NCBI RefSeq assembly: GCF_043290135.1
Contig: NC_134701.1
Coordinates: forward strand, 99,960,702-100,024,701
Length of the DNA stretch: 64,000 nt
DNA from: Rhipicephalus microplus
Lineage: Eukaryota > Arthropoda > Arachnida > Ixodida > Ixodidae
Direction: 5' to 3'
The position numbers and the translations under genes were made by a program. The notes beneath the pieces were generated by a model. It was not told the origin of the DNA. It searched no databases and worked only from the letters and a program-made list of their open reading frames with translations. Each line of letters opens with the position of its first letter. The first letter of the stretch is position 1. Shown one piece after another: positions 1 through 11,867 of the stretch.

Positions 1-765
1 ATTTCTTCTTGATTCCCACTATGCTGCCCATAACAACCATTTGTTCCCTGACACACTATGCTCTTTTATTGTTCGTTAGAGTTACACCTATCATTTTCCT
101 TTCCAATGCTGGCTCAGTTGTTAAGTTGAAAGAGGGTTCAAGCTAAGTTGAACCGTCTTTGCTATCCTCCAGGTGTCTGCTCTGAGGCAAATGCCGGTAA
201 GATGCAGCTGTGATATGTCTTTCTATGGAATAGTAGTGGCAACCTATGATTTATGATATGAGAGTGCTTGCGGAATGTACTTCATCCCATTATTGTCCAA
301 CTAGTTACTCCAGTCTCGTGATTGGGCTCCACTGTTACTACGTGTCCTAGTTAGACGTACTCTCTTAAAAGCTGAAGTGCACAACTACCTATATCAAAGC
401 GCTGTTCTTTTACGAGATTGCTGTAAATTACATTTGATTTCTGCTGTTTAATTTTAGGTTGTACTTTTCTAATCTCATTTTCTAACTCACCAGTGATTAA
501 TTTGCAAGAAGTCCCTGATCTATTCGGCAATACAATGCATTTGGCGAAGCACATGTTACTCGATTAACTTTTATCCATAACTATTCCTATTCTAGGTCTC
601 TGAAAGCCTCTTCTAAGCACATGGTAAATAGAGTTGAGAGGATCATATCCCCTTGTCTCAAACGCTTCTTTATTCTTGTTCACGAAGTGCCTCCTGATGG
701 GGATGCTGCCGGTATCTTGGAAGGGTGCTAACATCAACTTACTCCGTGAGAAAGGGGGCGACCGC
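1..765 (-). mobile_element. RTE-like LINE, C-terminal RT segment (decayed)
   Basis: Remnant of a non-LTR retrotransposon reverse transcriptase, read on the minus strand and running off the left window edge. It aligns by eye, base against base with many substitutions and small indels, to the better copy at 37212-38500. Examples are the shared block around 81-90 (matching 37561-37570) and the peptide block KEQRFDIGSCALQL at about 360-410, which matches KEQRFEIGNSALEV-like coding at 37850. All frames are broken, so it cannot make protein. The segment begins, in element order, just after the sequence that ends the inverted piece at 778-1168. The RTE assignment rests on the style of the related copy's C-terminus and is inference. 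Confidence 0.7.
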
Positions 766-777
766 AAAAAAATATAG

Positions 778-1168
778 CCTAATCACCTTGCTCTCCATCG
801 TATACAAGCTAATTCGTATATAGCTAATATCCTATACAAGCTATTACAAGCTCCATCGTATACAAGGTAATTGCAAACAGAATAAGGACCGAATTAGAAT
901 TAAATCAACAAAAGAATCAAGCATGATTCAAATCAGGCTACTCAACAATCGACCACATTCCTACTATCGATCAAGTGATAGAGAAATGCTCAGAATGCAC
1001 CCAACCACTATACACATACTTCACAGATTACGATAACGCATTTCATTCAGCAGCGATATCAACAAGCAAGCAGACGCTGTGGAATCAAGGCCTCGACTGA
1101 GGATATACAGACATCCTCGAAGAAACCTACTGTGAATCAACTGCCACCATATAGCTCCATGAAGAAAA
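778..1168 (+). mobile_element. RTE-like LINE, inverted 5' RT segment
   Basis: Plus-strand piece of the same LINE family as 1-765, in opposite orientation. Translated blocks such as KVIANRI (with indels), TIDQVIEKCSE and TLWNQGLD match the minus-strand RT N-terminal blocks of the 37212-38500 copy (KVIANRVKKTL, TINQVIEKCSEYNQPLY, TLRNQGVDEVY). It includes the D-Y-x-x-A-F region of the RT palm, here DYDNAF. Stops and short duplications (a repeated 'tcgtatacaag' near 800-865) break it. In element coordinates it ends where 1-765 starts, which suggests a 5' inversion rather than two unrelated insertions. Confidence 0.65.
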
Positions 1169-2229
1169 AAAGAATGTGCTTTTTTGAGCACTGAATTTCA
1201 AGGGTACTCACAAGCACTGCATGGGGGTGGTTACTTATTCAGGGGAAGGGCGAGCTGAGTCGGCAGGGCGGGGCTGAACGGATACGTGTTACGTGGTTTC
1301 TGTCTTGAAGTTGTCTGACTTGTTGCACACTACAATCCAGCTGTCTTTACAATAGCGAAAATTTCGCCCTCACATAACGTTGTGCTCGTGTAAGGTGCTA
1401 GATCTCCATATGATTTCACAAACAAGGCAAGTGGCATAGTGCGTAATGCAACCTTCGTGTGAAATTGTGAACTTCTTAGTTTTTGTATTTCAGTTTTGTC
1501 TTATTTACTTCAGAAACAGTCTGCACCAGTATCTGTGCGAAAAAAAGAGCACTGCCCAAGAGACTCTCGTTGAAGTGCGCGGTTTGCATACGTCTTTCAC
1601 TCGACACAACAGAAGAACATGCCTTCCGTTGGCTTCGGCTCAGAACTCTAACTCTGTGACAATGTAATACTGCTCCACACGTGTATTTTCAGCGAGAGTT
1701 TATTGTCTCTTTTTTCCATGCTTTTCGTGTCACACCACGGCTAGCGTGTTCGTCTTTCTGTATCACGCACGGGTCTATCTGGTGAAAAGAACCGCGTTGA
1801 AAAGGCAATAAACAAGGATTCACGAGTGACTTCGAAAAAGTAATGTGCCCTCGGCGACTCCATATTTTGCGGAATGGTCACATAAAAACGAAGTTTTTCA
1901 AAGTTTTTCAAAGCCATGCACGTTAAAAGCTCTATCGGCTACATAAAAAAGGACTGACGTGGTAATTCACCTCTCCGTGTTCAGAATTCTCCAAATTTAT
2001 TTTTCTGTGAGTGTTTCTTACACTGCGTGAGCCTTGTTTCTGGAGGGTAAAAGTGGACGCATTTTTAGTCACGAAGAAAAAACTTAAACAAACCGAAGAA
2101 CATGCGAAGAACACTTTGTAAATTTATGCAAAGAATTAAAGTTATATCCCTTCACAAAAGTAGGATTCTAATAGCGCGCCCTAACGAGTACGGCGAGAAA
2201 TAAAAAACAAAGCAAAGAAGAAACACCTA
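1169..2229. other. No recognisable feature
   Basis: AT-rich unique-looking sequence. Short open frames occur on both strands (for example 1446-1667 plus), but none shows a recognisable motif or compositional shift. I see no supported gene or repeat. Confidence 0.5.
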
Positions 2230-2296
2230 GGACACTACAGGATTCAAACCCTGTTTCCTGCGTGCCAGCTCAGTATTCTAGAATAGAGCTACGCTG
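2230..2296 (-). repeat. tRNA-like SINE head remnant
   Basis: On the minus strand the sequence reads like a degraded tRNA: an A-box-like stretch near 2290-2275 and a B-box-like GGGTTTGAATCC at about 2240-2252, separated by about 35 nt. There is no foldable complete tRNA, and no body could be aligned to the other SINEs here. Probably the head of an old tRNA-derived SINE; assignment is tentative. Confidence 0.4.
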
Positions 2297-3157
2297 TTTT
2301 TTATTTCTTTCTTTCTGGTGTCACGTCACACGTGAGGGGACGAGATAAACTTGTTACAATGCACAGCAAACATGGCAGAACAACTGCTACAATGTCCTGC
2401 GTAAAGGATATAATTCCTTATAGTGCCCTTATAGGAGGCAGAACCGCTAATGTTTCCGTTGATGAAGGAACACCTGTATTTCTGCTTACAGTCTAGGCAA
2501 GAATTGATATACATTTTCGCGCTTGTCTCTCCGTTGAAAACTCGCCTGAGGCATGTTTTATGTCGGCTAAGGCATTCCAGTATAAAAGTAATAAGGCGTT
2601 TCGGAACAGACCTCTCACAATGCGAATTGCTAAAGGAGTGTGTCATAGAATGCTCCTACCCCAAAACGAAAGCTTCAGGCATACTTATTTATCCTTAATC
2701 GCCACAGCATAAAAAATGCACAAATTTTCTTGCAAATATGTAGCGGGCACAACGCTCCTCAAAGAAATGATGAAGGATGGAATAGTAAATGCCTACATAC
2801 AACAAAGAAAACATTATGAATTATGGCGAAGTGGCAATCATGCAAATGGGCTAGTAGCAGCTACCCGAATAGCGTTTCAAAATGCCCTGAATGGCAACTG
2901 TTCCAGCTTTCACTGTGACTGTGCTGCACGCTGTACAGAGGCGTGGTAGTACTGTTCGTTTTTCTACATTTAATGTATTTTCATACTTCTACATTTTCCC
3001 TGTTTTCAATTTTATTTGGCATACTTTTGATTGTATTCTTTTTAGCAGCTCTAATATCTTGTATTCTTTTTCGCGTACGCACGAGCACCGATCAGCAAAT
3101 TCTTTGCAAATACAAAGTGCGAAACAATTTCTAACAAGCCAAACGCACTTTGAGCGT
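2297..3157. other. No recognisable feature
   Basis: Overlapping short open frames on opposite strands (2326-2646 minus, 2450-2698 plus, 2716-2949 plus) carry no motif that I recognise. Opposite-strand overlap and lack of similarity to one another suggest chance frames. Confidence 0.45.
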
Positions 3158-3158
3158 T

Positions 3159-3209
<51 letters not shown>

Positions 3210-3237
3210 GTCTATCTATCTATCTATCTATCTATCG

Positions 3238-3293
<56 letters not shown>
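3159..3293. repeat. (TCTG)n then (TCTA)n compound microsatellite
   Basis: About 45 bp of TCTG repeats pass into about 90 bp of TCTA repeats with a single TCGA interruption near 3236. Long open frames across it only encode Cys-Leu-Ser-Val and Tyr-Leu-Ser-Ile repeats and are not genes. Confidence 0.95.
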
Positions 3294-3394
3294 GCGTCTG
3301 AGTTCTCTCATGATCACCTCTTTAAGTTGGTGTGGACCAAAATTTGTAGTGTAGGGTATGAAGGTATGAGTAACATGGCTGTCTGATGATAGGG

Positions 3395-3540
3395 TACGGT
3401 ACAAAGAATTTTATTTAATGATCCCAAAAAGTGCCACTTCTCAGAGCGACACCACGAATTACTCCCACGTCGGGAGTAGAAATCGAACACAATATTTCTG
3501 CGTGTCGTTCTGGCACTCTACCGCACAACCCCTGCAGGTC
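3395..3540 (-). mobile_element. tRNA-derived SINE, second family
   Basis: On the minus strand a tRNA-like head at about 3535-3480 carries GGTAGAGTGCC (A-box region) and TGTTCGATTTC (B-box-like). It is followed by a body ending in CACTTTTTGGGATCATTAAA and an AT-rich tail near 3400. This order (Pol III promoter head, short body, AT tail) is that of a SINE. The sequence differs from the Ruka-like copies at 16325 and 22591. Confidence 0.5.
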
Positions 3541-3545
3541 TTGAA

Positions 3546-4470
3546 TCTTGTTAAGTCATTCTCCAGACGTAATGTTAGTGAAAGGTCAGTTGTTGCAGTG
3601 CCATTTCATAACATTGCATTAATCGATAGATATAATCCTGACAAGCTAGGGTCACACCGAATAAAAATAAATGCTGTTTCATGTGCTTGCTCTAGTTTTG
3701 TAGCAGTCTACTAAACATCCCTCTAGTGTTCTTTTCATTCAACAAGCTATCTCGGTGTTGGCCAGCCCTGGAGGCTGGAGCTAACAAAAGATTGGTATGA
3801 TATTCACAACATTGCAACGTATAGTTCACTTCATTTCGATACAACTGCCTTGTTTAGTCTAACGTGAGCGCTGATGGTGCGTCAGAGCATCAGTTATCAT
3901 ATCAAATCCAGTCAAGTAAACGTCCCTGATAAGCTCAAAAGAGTTTCACAACGACTCTGCCTATAGAAAAACGCGAGGCCTGTTCTGAAGGCACAACACA
4001 GTCACAGGGAGTGCTAGAAGAGCATTCTTTCAGAGCCTTTTCTGATCACTCGTTGGGTAATCGCAGCAAGCACACTTGCTTGATACCCGCTGCAGCATTA
4101 ATATTAAAAATTGTGAGGTAGTCGGCCGGCATTTGCTAGGCTATTTTTTCGTCATTTTCCTGAGAAGTGCGTTATCCGCTAAACACTTGCAAGGAATTTT
4201 GTGCCAATTCCTAATGCAGTGGCTGATGACGCTGAGGAATCGTGCCCGAAATGGGTATGCTCCACAGTTAATAAGGGATCAAGAACAAGCTTTTGTAATG
4301 AGTTGGAGCATTGGACGACCCACTCGTGACGTTGTTCGCATTGTGTGACGATTGGTTGTTCTTTCGCTGTGTTAAAACGCTTTATAGGTCGGATTAACGC
4401 GATTGATTTCCCGACATCACGCCTGCCTAAGGCAAGTTTGCAATGAGTCTCAAGCAGTGGCGTGGGAAGA
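3546..4470. other. No recognisable feature
   Basis: No motif, repeat or convincing coding region. The open frame 4076-4348 (90 aa) lies just upstream of the LINE at 4472 but shows no LINE protein motif. Confidence 0.45.
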
Positions 4471-4471
4471 A

Positions 4472-5322
4472 GAAGAAGAAGTTGCACCGATCGGCTACAG
4501 ATGCTTCTGTCAACAATGAAAAGGCAGGTGTAGGAATTGCGTCCGATTTCCTCGGCTGGTCTTTTTCAGTAAGGCTTTCAGATTTCACTCCTATATTTGA
4601 AGCCGAGCTAGTAGCTATTATTTTAGCTCTTCGTAAAATTCCTACGACCGAGACCAGTGCAATCATCCTAAGAGACTCACTTTCGGTGTGTGCAGCTCTG
4701 ACAACCTCTGAACAATTTCGTGCCCTAGCAGCGTTCCACACATTAGCACGGCCGCATTTAAAACTCCTCAAATTAGTGTGGGTCCCATGTTACTGCGGAT
4801 TACAATAAAATGAATTGGCAGAAGCTTTGGCACGAGCATCACTCGATGGACCAGTAATTTCAGTACTTCCAGAGTTAGAATACTTATCAGGGGTTAGATA
4901 TAGGAAATTCGCTATTTTTACAGATAGTTTAGAAAATATCACACAATGGACAGATTATCAGCACCTCAAATTTCCATGGAAAGCCCAGTGGACTTCGTCA
5001 AAAAAACTTGAAATTATAATCTCCAGATTCCGGTGCCGTGTCCCCCCATTAAATTTTTATTTACACAGAGCTGGTCTGACACTTTCCCCCCTTTGTCCGT
5101 TCTGCGAAGAATCAGAAACTATTGAACAATATTTTGGCTCATGTCGTAACTATGCATTAATTAGGAAACGACTTTTGAATATTCCATTTGCGAAGCTAGG
5201 TTTAAATTTAACCACAGAAAATGTTCTAAGTTTTGGTGCCTCTGTTTTGGGAAATTGCCACAGAGATGCATTCGATGCGGTGTGTAATTTTATTCAAGAC
5301 TCTAATCGTTTTTCAACATAAA
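4472..5322 (+). pseudogene. I-clade-like LINE ORF2: RNase H domain and C-terminal zinc-finger tail
   Basis: C-terminal part of a non-LTR retrotransposon polyprotein. In order: an RNase H domain starting TDASVNNEKAGVG (first catalytic Asp), FEAEL (catalytic Glu), RDSLSVC (second Asp), and a broken WVPxxxG/NELA block. The last block has a stop at 4806-4808, and Glu stands where the final catalytic Asp is expected (NELAEALA). After it comes a tail with CPFCEESETIEQYFGSC, a CCHC-like cluster usual after RNase H in I/R1-type LINEs. The 5' end is truncated at about 4472, so RT and endonuclease are missing. The same family occurs on the minus strand at 24475-32640 and on the plus strand at 51785-52350; in those copies the corresponding motif reads PETIDHFLFTC or EPENINHFLLIC. 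Not functional. Confidence 0.8.
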
Positions 5323-5681
5323 GCCCACGTTAACAGATACTCAAAAAAAAAAACGGGTCGAAAAGTAATTTTCTCTTCTGGATAAATCCGTGACATACCA
5401 AATTAATCGCGTTTGGCAAAACCAGCTGTCTGGTCGGCTCCCAAAATCAAGTTGTAGCTATTAGTGTCTACTTTGTTGTTGATTCTTTTTTCTCACTATC
5501 TAAATATTTGGTTTCTTTCTTTTTTTTAACATACTGTCTTCACTATACAACTTCCCCTCTTTTTGTTTCGTTGTAAGCAACAATGCAGTTATCGTCCATA
5601 GACTAACGTTCTCTTGGCCAATCCCCCAGAGTGGGTACGAGCCATTGATTAGAGGATACAAACAAACAAACAAACGATCGG
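5323..5681 (+). other. I-like LINE 3' UTR and (CAAA)n tail
   Basis: Non-coding 3' part of the LINE at 4472. A block near 5617-5660 (TTGGCCAATCCCCC, then GAGCCATTGATT) is shared with the 3' ends of the other two copies, near 24490-24540 (antisense) and 52290-52325. The element ends in a short CAAA tandem at about 5661-5676. Confidence 0.7.
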
Positions 5682-5735
5682 CTGTGTTCTAAAATGCTCT
5701 CTTCTTGTAACTGCATATCGGTCAACGGCCGAGGA

Positions 5736-6726
5736 TCATAGACTGCGTTTCATGATGAATACTCAAGCTATAAAGTCTTTCTGCCACGTCTTCCAACCGG
5801 TAACGACGTTTTGAATTCGGTTTTCCTTCATGCCGACCTGAGGGGTAGGTTCTACCGTGCCCCAGACTTCCGTGACGCACTGCTTAAAGTGGTGAGCACA
5901 GCGGACATCATAGGAGTTGGCCAGTATCTAATGAGCCTTGTATGGATGGTTACGTCTGCAAGCAGCACGGCGAAACAGGAACTCGTCACTTGTGGTGAGC
6001 TACGTGTAAAAGTGCTGAAGTGCATTGCACTAGATCTGGAGATCAAAAATATTAGGCTCAAACTTTGGCTTTCACCTCAACTTGAATCGCGACGTGTTGA
6101 AGAGGCGTTCCAAGTTTACGGCGTTGTGAAGTCCGTCGAGAGAGAGGCATGGAGATGTGCAGAAATTGAACAATGGATGACAACAAATAGGGACGTTGCC
6201 TTGTAGCTTAAGAACACCATCATTGTGAGCTCAATTCCACACCTTACATCAATCTATGGCCACCAATGCCACGTACTTATTCCCGGTAGGCCTCCACTGT
6301 GTCTTAAATGCAAGGGAGTGGGGCATGTATGTCAGGAGTACAAAAACCGAGGTGCTTGCAGTGCCAGCGATTTGGTCACTCGTCGGATGTCTGCGTGTCG
6401 ACTTATGCCAACAAACTCCGTTCTGGCCAAGGCACAGAAGAGCAACATATGGATCATCTTATGCATGTCACTGAGGTAGTTGATGCGACAGGAGAAGCAG
6501 TGGGAGGAGAAAAGGTGCCTTAAAGGAAGCTGAACACTTGTCCATGGATACCCTCGGCACACAAAATAACATCGCTAACGACGTCAGTGAAAGCGTAAAT
6601 GAATGTAATGCTGCAGAAGAGCACCACTTGGAAGACCTTGAAGAGAAGGCTCCTGACAATAAGGAACAAGAAGGAATGGATAGCGGTCCGACAAGGAAGC
6701 GTCAGGCACCGTGTCAGGAGTACTAA
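5736..6726 (+). pseudogene. LINE ORF1 (Gag-like, zinc-knuckle) remnant
   Basis: Decayed nucleic-acid-binding ORF1 protein of a tick LINE. N-terminal blocks VFLPRLPTGNDVLNSVFLHA and FYRAPDFRDALL are followed by an RRM-like region (VKVLKCIALDLE, VEEAFQVYGVVKSVEREAW). Two CCHC knuckles come next: CLKCKGVGHVCQEY, where the last ligand is Tyr instead of Cys, and CLQCQRFGHSSDVC, which is intact. An acidic tail ends near 6726. An in-frame TAG lies at 6204-6206, and at least two frameshifts fall at about 6330 and 6500. Such proteins coat LINE RNA. The family assignment is from remembered motif style. Whether it belonged to the I-like LINE family is unknown; it follows that element's tail and is probably a separate insertion. 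Confidence 0.65.
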
Positions 6727-6729
6727 ATT

Positions 6730-7540
6730 GCATCAGATGCACAGACACGTGAACGTGTGTAGGGTGTTATGGCTCAATAATAAGAGGAAAATTAGGAGAA
6801 ACAATACAACAGTGACGATAAATTTTAAGCCATTTGAGCGCATGTAGAAAGCTTAAAGATTACGTGGACGTCTACAGTAACGTTCAAATGTCTGAACGTG
6901 TGTTTATACAGTCAGGTGTGACAGTATTTTAAGACATGTTGCCTCACATACTAAATATTTCACGTAACAAGCATTTATTCGCCAGAGTTTTTCGTTTGCT
7001 GTAGAAGGTTAAATCTTGAAGTATATGCTTAAGAAGGAGGGATCTAAGAAAGAGTATAAGCTCATGCCTTTTTCTATAGAAATTGTTGGTTCATTACGAT
7101 ATTTTAGTTACACTGAGTTTACAGGCGTCGTGTAGAAGTATTGTTCTCTAGGAAGCAATTTCTTGTAGTTGAGGCGCTGACACACCAAATTTAGAGACTA
7201 CAAAAGTCAGCTATAGGCTTTCTCTGTATGGAGGACACTCAAAAAGGAGACTTTTAGATAGGAAATTTTTACAATGTATTTTTTTTCGCTTCCATAATGT
7301 TTAAAAGGCTCGTTCTTGCAATAGGGGTCAATCAATAGCACAAATGACATTGTCGACGCTTTGTTGAAAGCATATCGAAAATGTTTGTGACCTCATACTG
7401 CGTCAGAGTGACGTGAAAAATCGACACTTCATCATTTTCGAATCGACACTTTATTATTTTCAAGAGGAAGTGGCTCCACTTGGAATGCGCATGTTTCCAA
7501 CATTTGCAAGGCACCTTTCCGGAAGGTATGTTACCTAAGA
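6730..7540. other. No recognisable feature
   Basis: AT-rich sequence without supported genes or repeats. Confidence 0.45.
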
Positions 7541-8295
7541 CATAAATTAAAATACGTTGCTTCTACCACCCGCCTTATAACGTATTATTCATTCATCCTA
7601 CCTAAATTAGAGCATGCATGTATCGTGTGAGACCCTTACATCAAATGCAACATTGACGCATAGAAAAAGTCCAACGTAAAGCAGTCTGATTCATTTTTTT
7701 CTAAACATCGCTCGACCGATTCCCTAACCATTTCTATGCTAGATAATACCATTCAGACGTTGAAATAACGAAGCAAGATTAATAGAAATATATTCAATTA
7801 TTTGCTGAAGAACAATCATTTTTAAATTAGTCTGAATCCTTTCTTCAGGCCTCTTGCAGCTCGATGAACGAGACAGTGTCATACAGAATCTTTGACGCTG
7901 TATCTCTCGAAAACTGACCTTTTACATACTCTTATTCCTTGTAGCATAGCTTATTGAAACAAATTATCCGTAGCCAGTTTATGCAGCACTGACGCTTTTG
8001 ATGCTATTAGTTGTCGAATATGTCTTTTCTCTTTGCGAATCTTTTGTTATCCTGGTAATACAATATTTGGATATTGAGTATTGTTATGCTTTCAATTATT
8101 TTGTAATTTTTGCTTCAAATTGTGCCTTTCTTCAATATATTTCTTCATCCTGTGAATTAATTGTGTTAATTGTCTAACATTGTTCTTTTCCTAACTTTCT
8201 TTTCTATCTCTTTGCATTGTACTTTTTTGTCCCTCCTGCTTGAACCCTTGCTGGGTCTGCCATTTCTTGTAAATAAATAATTAAATTAATGAATA
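7541..8295 (+). mobile_element. CR1-like LINE: end of RT and 3' UTR
   Basis: Degenerate plus-strand RT C-terminus: LPKLEHACIV-like coding at about 7595-7625, then a block equivalent to the usual 'WDPYT..NI..IEK.QRKA.RFI' stretch of CR1/Jockey-type RTs (about 7630-7700), with several stops and shifts. A T-rich 3' UTR follows, ending in a block (TGTACTTTTTTGTCCCTCC, CTTGAACCCTTGCTGGG) and a TAAATAAATAATTAAATT tail at 8270-8290. A related tail lies antisense at 18455-18560. Non-functional. Confidence 0.6.
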
Positions 8296-10155
8296 TATAA
8301 ATGAAAACACAAGACGTACATCCAGAATAGTATGTGTTTGTGTGTTTCTAAAAGGGCAAAAAGGTGTTTTATAACTAACCTCATATTTTCTTTTTTATTG
8401 ATTAAAATATAGCTTAATTATAAGTAAAGAATAATTCACCCACAAGAAATGATCTCACGCCATAGCAAAATAAAACTAACCTTCTTTTGTTTAAAAAATG
8501 GAAGCCACAATATCTAGACCACTAAGGTTATGCATGCTGTTTCTAGGATCTTTCTAGATGATTGTCAGGCATTATGATGATGTTATGTTGTTACTACGTT
8601 GACTCTCGGCGCATAGAGGTTCTGAAGGGTCGCCGCAGTCTGTCTTGGGCGCGATTGGGGTTTCCGAATTTCATAAAGAAGATCTCGAGCTGAAAGTGAG
8701 CTTTCGCACCTTGTAGATCAACGAGTACATCGTCGTTGGTGTATGCCTTCGATCGCTTCGGAGTACTGCAGCCACCGTTGCTTTTCACATTTCTGATATT
8801 CTCTTGTTGTACCTATGCGGGTCTTCAGCTAGCAGCCGTGGCTTCGCAGCCACTTGTAGCACAGATTGCTGCCTTTTTCATTTTTTGTAGACCAATTGTG
8901 TGCAGTGAGATTTACCCACTTTCAGTGACACACAATCATTTATGATGATGATTGGTTTCGCGTATGTCCCTTAGCATAAACCTACAGGCCTGGCAGAAAA
9001 ACAGCTTTGATGCTAAAGTACAAGTCGAAATTATCAACTCTAAACGGCCTACCTGATGGACGCACTGTTGTGGGAAGAAAAACCCAATAAAGTTCGAAGT
9101 ATATTTAGATGGCTATAATATCCGACACTCTTTGAAAAAGAAAACGGGCAATATAAGAAATAGCACACATCTCCCCGTAAGGAAACCCTGAGTAGTATGC
9201 GAAGCAGCCATGGGTTATCTGAAAATTTTGTCGAAAGGTGCCATTTATTCATCACCGTAAACGTTCGGGGTTGTGTTTCCTACACCATTAATTTCAAGCT
9301 ACAGGATCTGCAGATTCATTGTCTTCACGGACCACAAGAGTCGGCTTGCTGGTGCTGGAGACTCGCTTAAGCGTCACGAGCTCTCAAGACGGGTCTTGCA
9401 CGCGCTGCTCTGCTGCAGCCGCTAGTGGTTCCCACTCATACCTGAGAACGCGCCAAATTGTAGTCAGCGCTCTATCGCAGAACCATCTAGTGGGTGCTCC
9501 GAGTATTATCAGGGCTACCACTAGAGACAAGGCACAAGCCCCGACCATAAGCGGCTCCACATCTACATTATGAAAGACACTTGAGCTTAGCCTTCAATGG
9601 TAGAACACGACAGAGCAATCAGGCCTCGCGCGCATCGCGTCTCAATTACCAGACATAGTTCACTTCATGGTGCTTGCCTGAACCAATTTGTAAAGAATTG
9701 GCTTTGCGCATGCTATTAGCTTTTTGAACAATTTTAGGATGCCTATTATAATACAGTTGCGCACTTTGATTTGTATTACAATACAGTTGACAAAATTGAT
9801 TTCGCGAATCAGCAAAGGGCCCACTACGCGTACGTTAGGGAATACGTGAATTTACACAATTCTTTACTTTGTTGGTGCTTTTGCAGCTAACGGTCAGTAA
9901 ACGGTCAGTAAAAGAGAAATGGACCCTGATTAAAAGAAACTGTGAATTAACAATTTTTGTCGTTGCATGGAGACGGTGCTCAGGCCCCCTTGACCAGCGT
10001 CGTGCAAGTCGAATGTCGCTCAACAGTCTCTGTGATCGGTATATGCAAAGCTCAACTTGGCGTGGCCGGTCATCAATTTGTCGTCCCTATTACAGTGCTT
10101 GTAGCATTTCCCCACGACTTCATAGTAATCCTCAATTTTTTTGGCGCCAGTTCTC
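8296..10155. other. No recognisable feature
   Basis: Mixed-composition sequence. Small open frames (8594-8788 minus, 8736-8945 plus, 9319-9573 plus, 9869-10150 plus) have no recognisable motif. Nothing here can be supported as a gene. Confidence 0.45.
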
Positions 10156-10318
<163 letters not shown>

Positions 10319-10319
10319 G

Positions 10320-10534
10320 TAGTGGCTTAACGTCCCAAGCCCTTTATGATCACGAGTGTAGAGTACCCCAACACATTGAGAACCTGGCGTTATTTACCGT
10401 GCGCCTAAACCTAGCTACATGGACCTCGACCATTCTCCCCTCTAACTAAAATACGGCCACCACGGCCGTGAATCAATTTCCTTGACCTGCGGATCTCAAG
10501 TCGTGCATCACAACCACTCGGCTACTGGAGCGTG
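10320..10534 (-). mobile_element. Ruka-like tRNA-derived SINE (diverged)
   Basis: Antisense copy related to the SINEs at 16325 and 22591. The plus strand reads TTAACGTCCCAAGCC (the SINE 3' 'GGGACGTTAA' motif reversed), a diverged body with TACCGTGCGCCTAAACC, then ACGGCCGTGAATC, GACCTGCGGATCTCAAG and ACTCGGCTACTG, which correspond to the reversed B-box and tRNA head. The (ATT)n tract occupies the position of its 3' tail. Confidence 0.7.
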
Positions 10535-10973
10535 TGACGGGGATTTCGAATCATCCCGTGTTCATTGCTAGGCCGCAGAGGATTACTTTCTGCGTGTGAT
10601 AGGGCAGTCCTAGTTTCCCCATCAAAAAGGCTCTCCAGTACATTTCCAAGTAGCCTTCAAATGGCTTCATTAAAGAAGTTTACTGCCTCAAGAATCGACC
10701 ACAGCAAATTTTTTGTAGCGTAAGCTGCACTGGCTGAGGTTGAGCCGTTTCGCGTGCCTGAGCATGCTCCAGGAGCAGTGACGGCCCACGCACGTTTGGC
10801 ACGCCGAAGAAAGCCCGAAAATTCCTGCAGTGACGTATCACTGATCAGTGTAGTGAGGTATCACGTATCACTAGAGTTCCTTGTCATTCCTTTTAGTCGT
10901 TGCAATGCACCCGAAACAATAAAGCGGATGATAGACAATAATTAGCGTGGCTTGAAGTGAAAAACATTCCTGT
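10535..10973. other. No recognisable feature
   Basis: Spacer between the SINE and the Gypsy remnant. It may contain unrecognisable upstream parts of the Gypsy element, but I cannot show this. Confidence 0.4.
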
Positions 10974-11706
10974 GCTATTTAGATCACGTGGTCATATTTT
11001 CACCTGATCTTTCAACGCATCTCCGCACGCTAGGTGAAGTACTACAGTGTCTAACGGTCACCAGCCTTCAGCTCAACCTGAAGAAATGCCGTTTCGCGCA
11101 AGTCAGCTTACCATCCTCGGCCATGTTGTCGTTAAAGATGATATTTTTCCTGACACCGCCACGCTTTGGGCAGTTGCAGAGTTCCCCAAACCTACATCTC
11201 TGAAGAATCTACGCAGCTTCCTTGGCATCTACTCGTATTTCAACAGCTTTCTATGAATTTTTTCGGTCATCACCGCCTCTTTCACTGAACTACTAAGTAG
11301 TTAGCCGAAAAGTCACGCTTTGTCACCCGCCTGTGACGATGCCTTCGAAAAGTTGCCGCGCCTGTTAACCACACCACCAATCTTGCGTCACTTTGACCCG
11401 ACTGCTCCAACTGGAGTACACACTGATGTCAGCGGTGTTGGACTCGGCACCGTGCCCGCGCCGAGCAAATCAAGGTTCCAGGAGTACGTAGTTCCATACG
11501 AAAGGCGTTGCCTAACCAATGCAGAGAAGAATTATTCTGTGACAGAGAAGGGGTGTCTGGCAATTATTTGGGCTCTATGTAAAACTAGACTGTACCAATA
11601 TGGCCAATCCTTCGACGTAGTCACCGATCACGATGCATTTTGTTTGTTATCCACGTTGAAGGACCCCTCCGGTCGTTTAGCTCACTGGGCTTTGCGATTG
11701 CAATGG
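10974..11706 (+). pseudogene. Ty3/Gypsy pol remnant, 5' part: RT end and RNase H
   Basis: Decayed pol of the Gypsy-B family. It starts within the RT active site, where the YLDD box is YLDH (about 10976), followed by VVIFSPDLSTHL, LQLNLKKC, ILGHVV, IFPDTAT, EFPKPTSLKNLRSFLG and a stop near 11255. RNase H follows: [24 protein letters not shown] (first catalytic Asp), [15 protein letters not shown] (Glu) and [15 protein letters not shown], ending in ALRLQ at about 11703. The next expected block (FDVRVVYRSG) appears only at about 13649. A 1.9-kb insertion separates them. Closest partner in the window is 35580-36250. Multiple shifts and stops; inactive. Confidence 0.85.
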
Positions 11707-11867
11707 GTAATATGCGAAATTAACAGCGCCATCTAGTGAACGCAGCAGGTACCATATCCGCCATTTTGATGCTGGCGAGGCTTGACCACTACGCGCGGGC
11801 GACCCACATGCGAACGTACGCGTTTCAACGCTTCGACTGTCGCAGTCAGATTTTTTTTGCTGGCGAA

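Noticed and set aside
3150..3386. Frames with Cys-Leu-Ser-Val and Tyr-Leu-Ser-Ile repeats
   Set aside because: Microsatellite translation, no other coding evidence.
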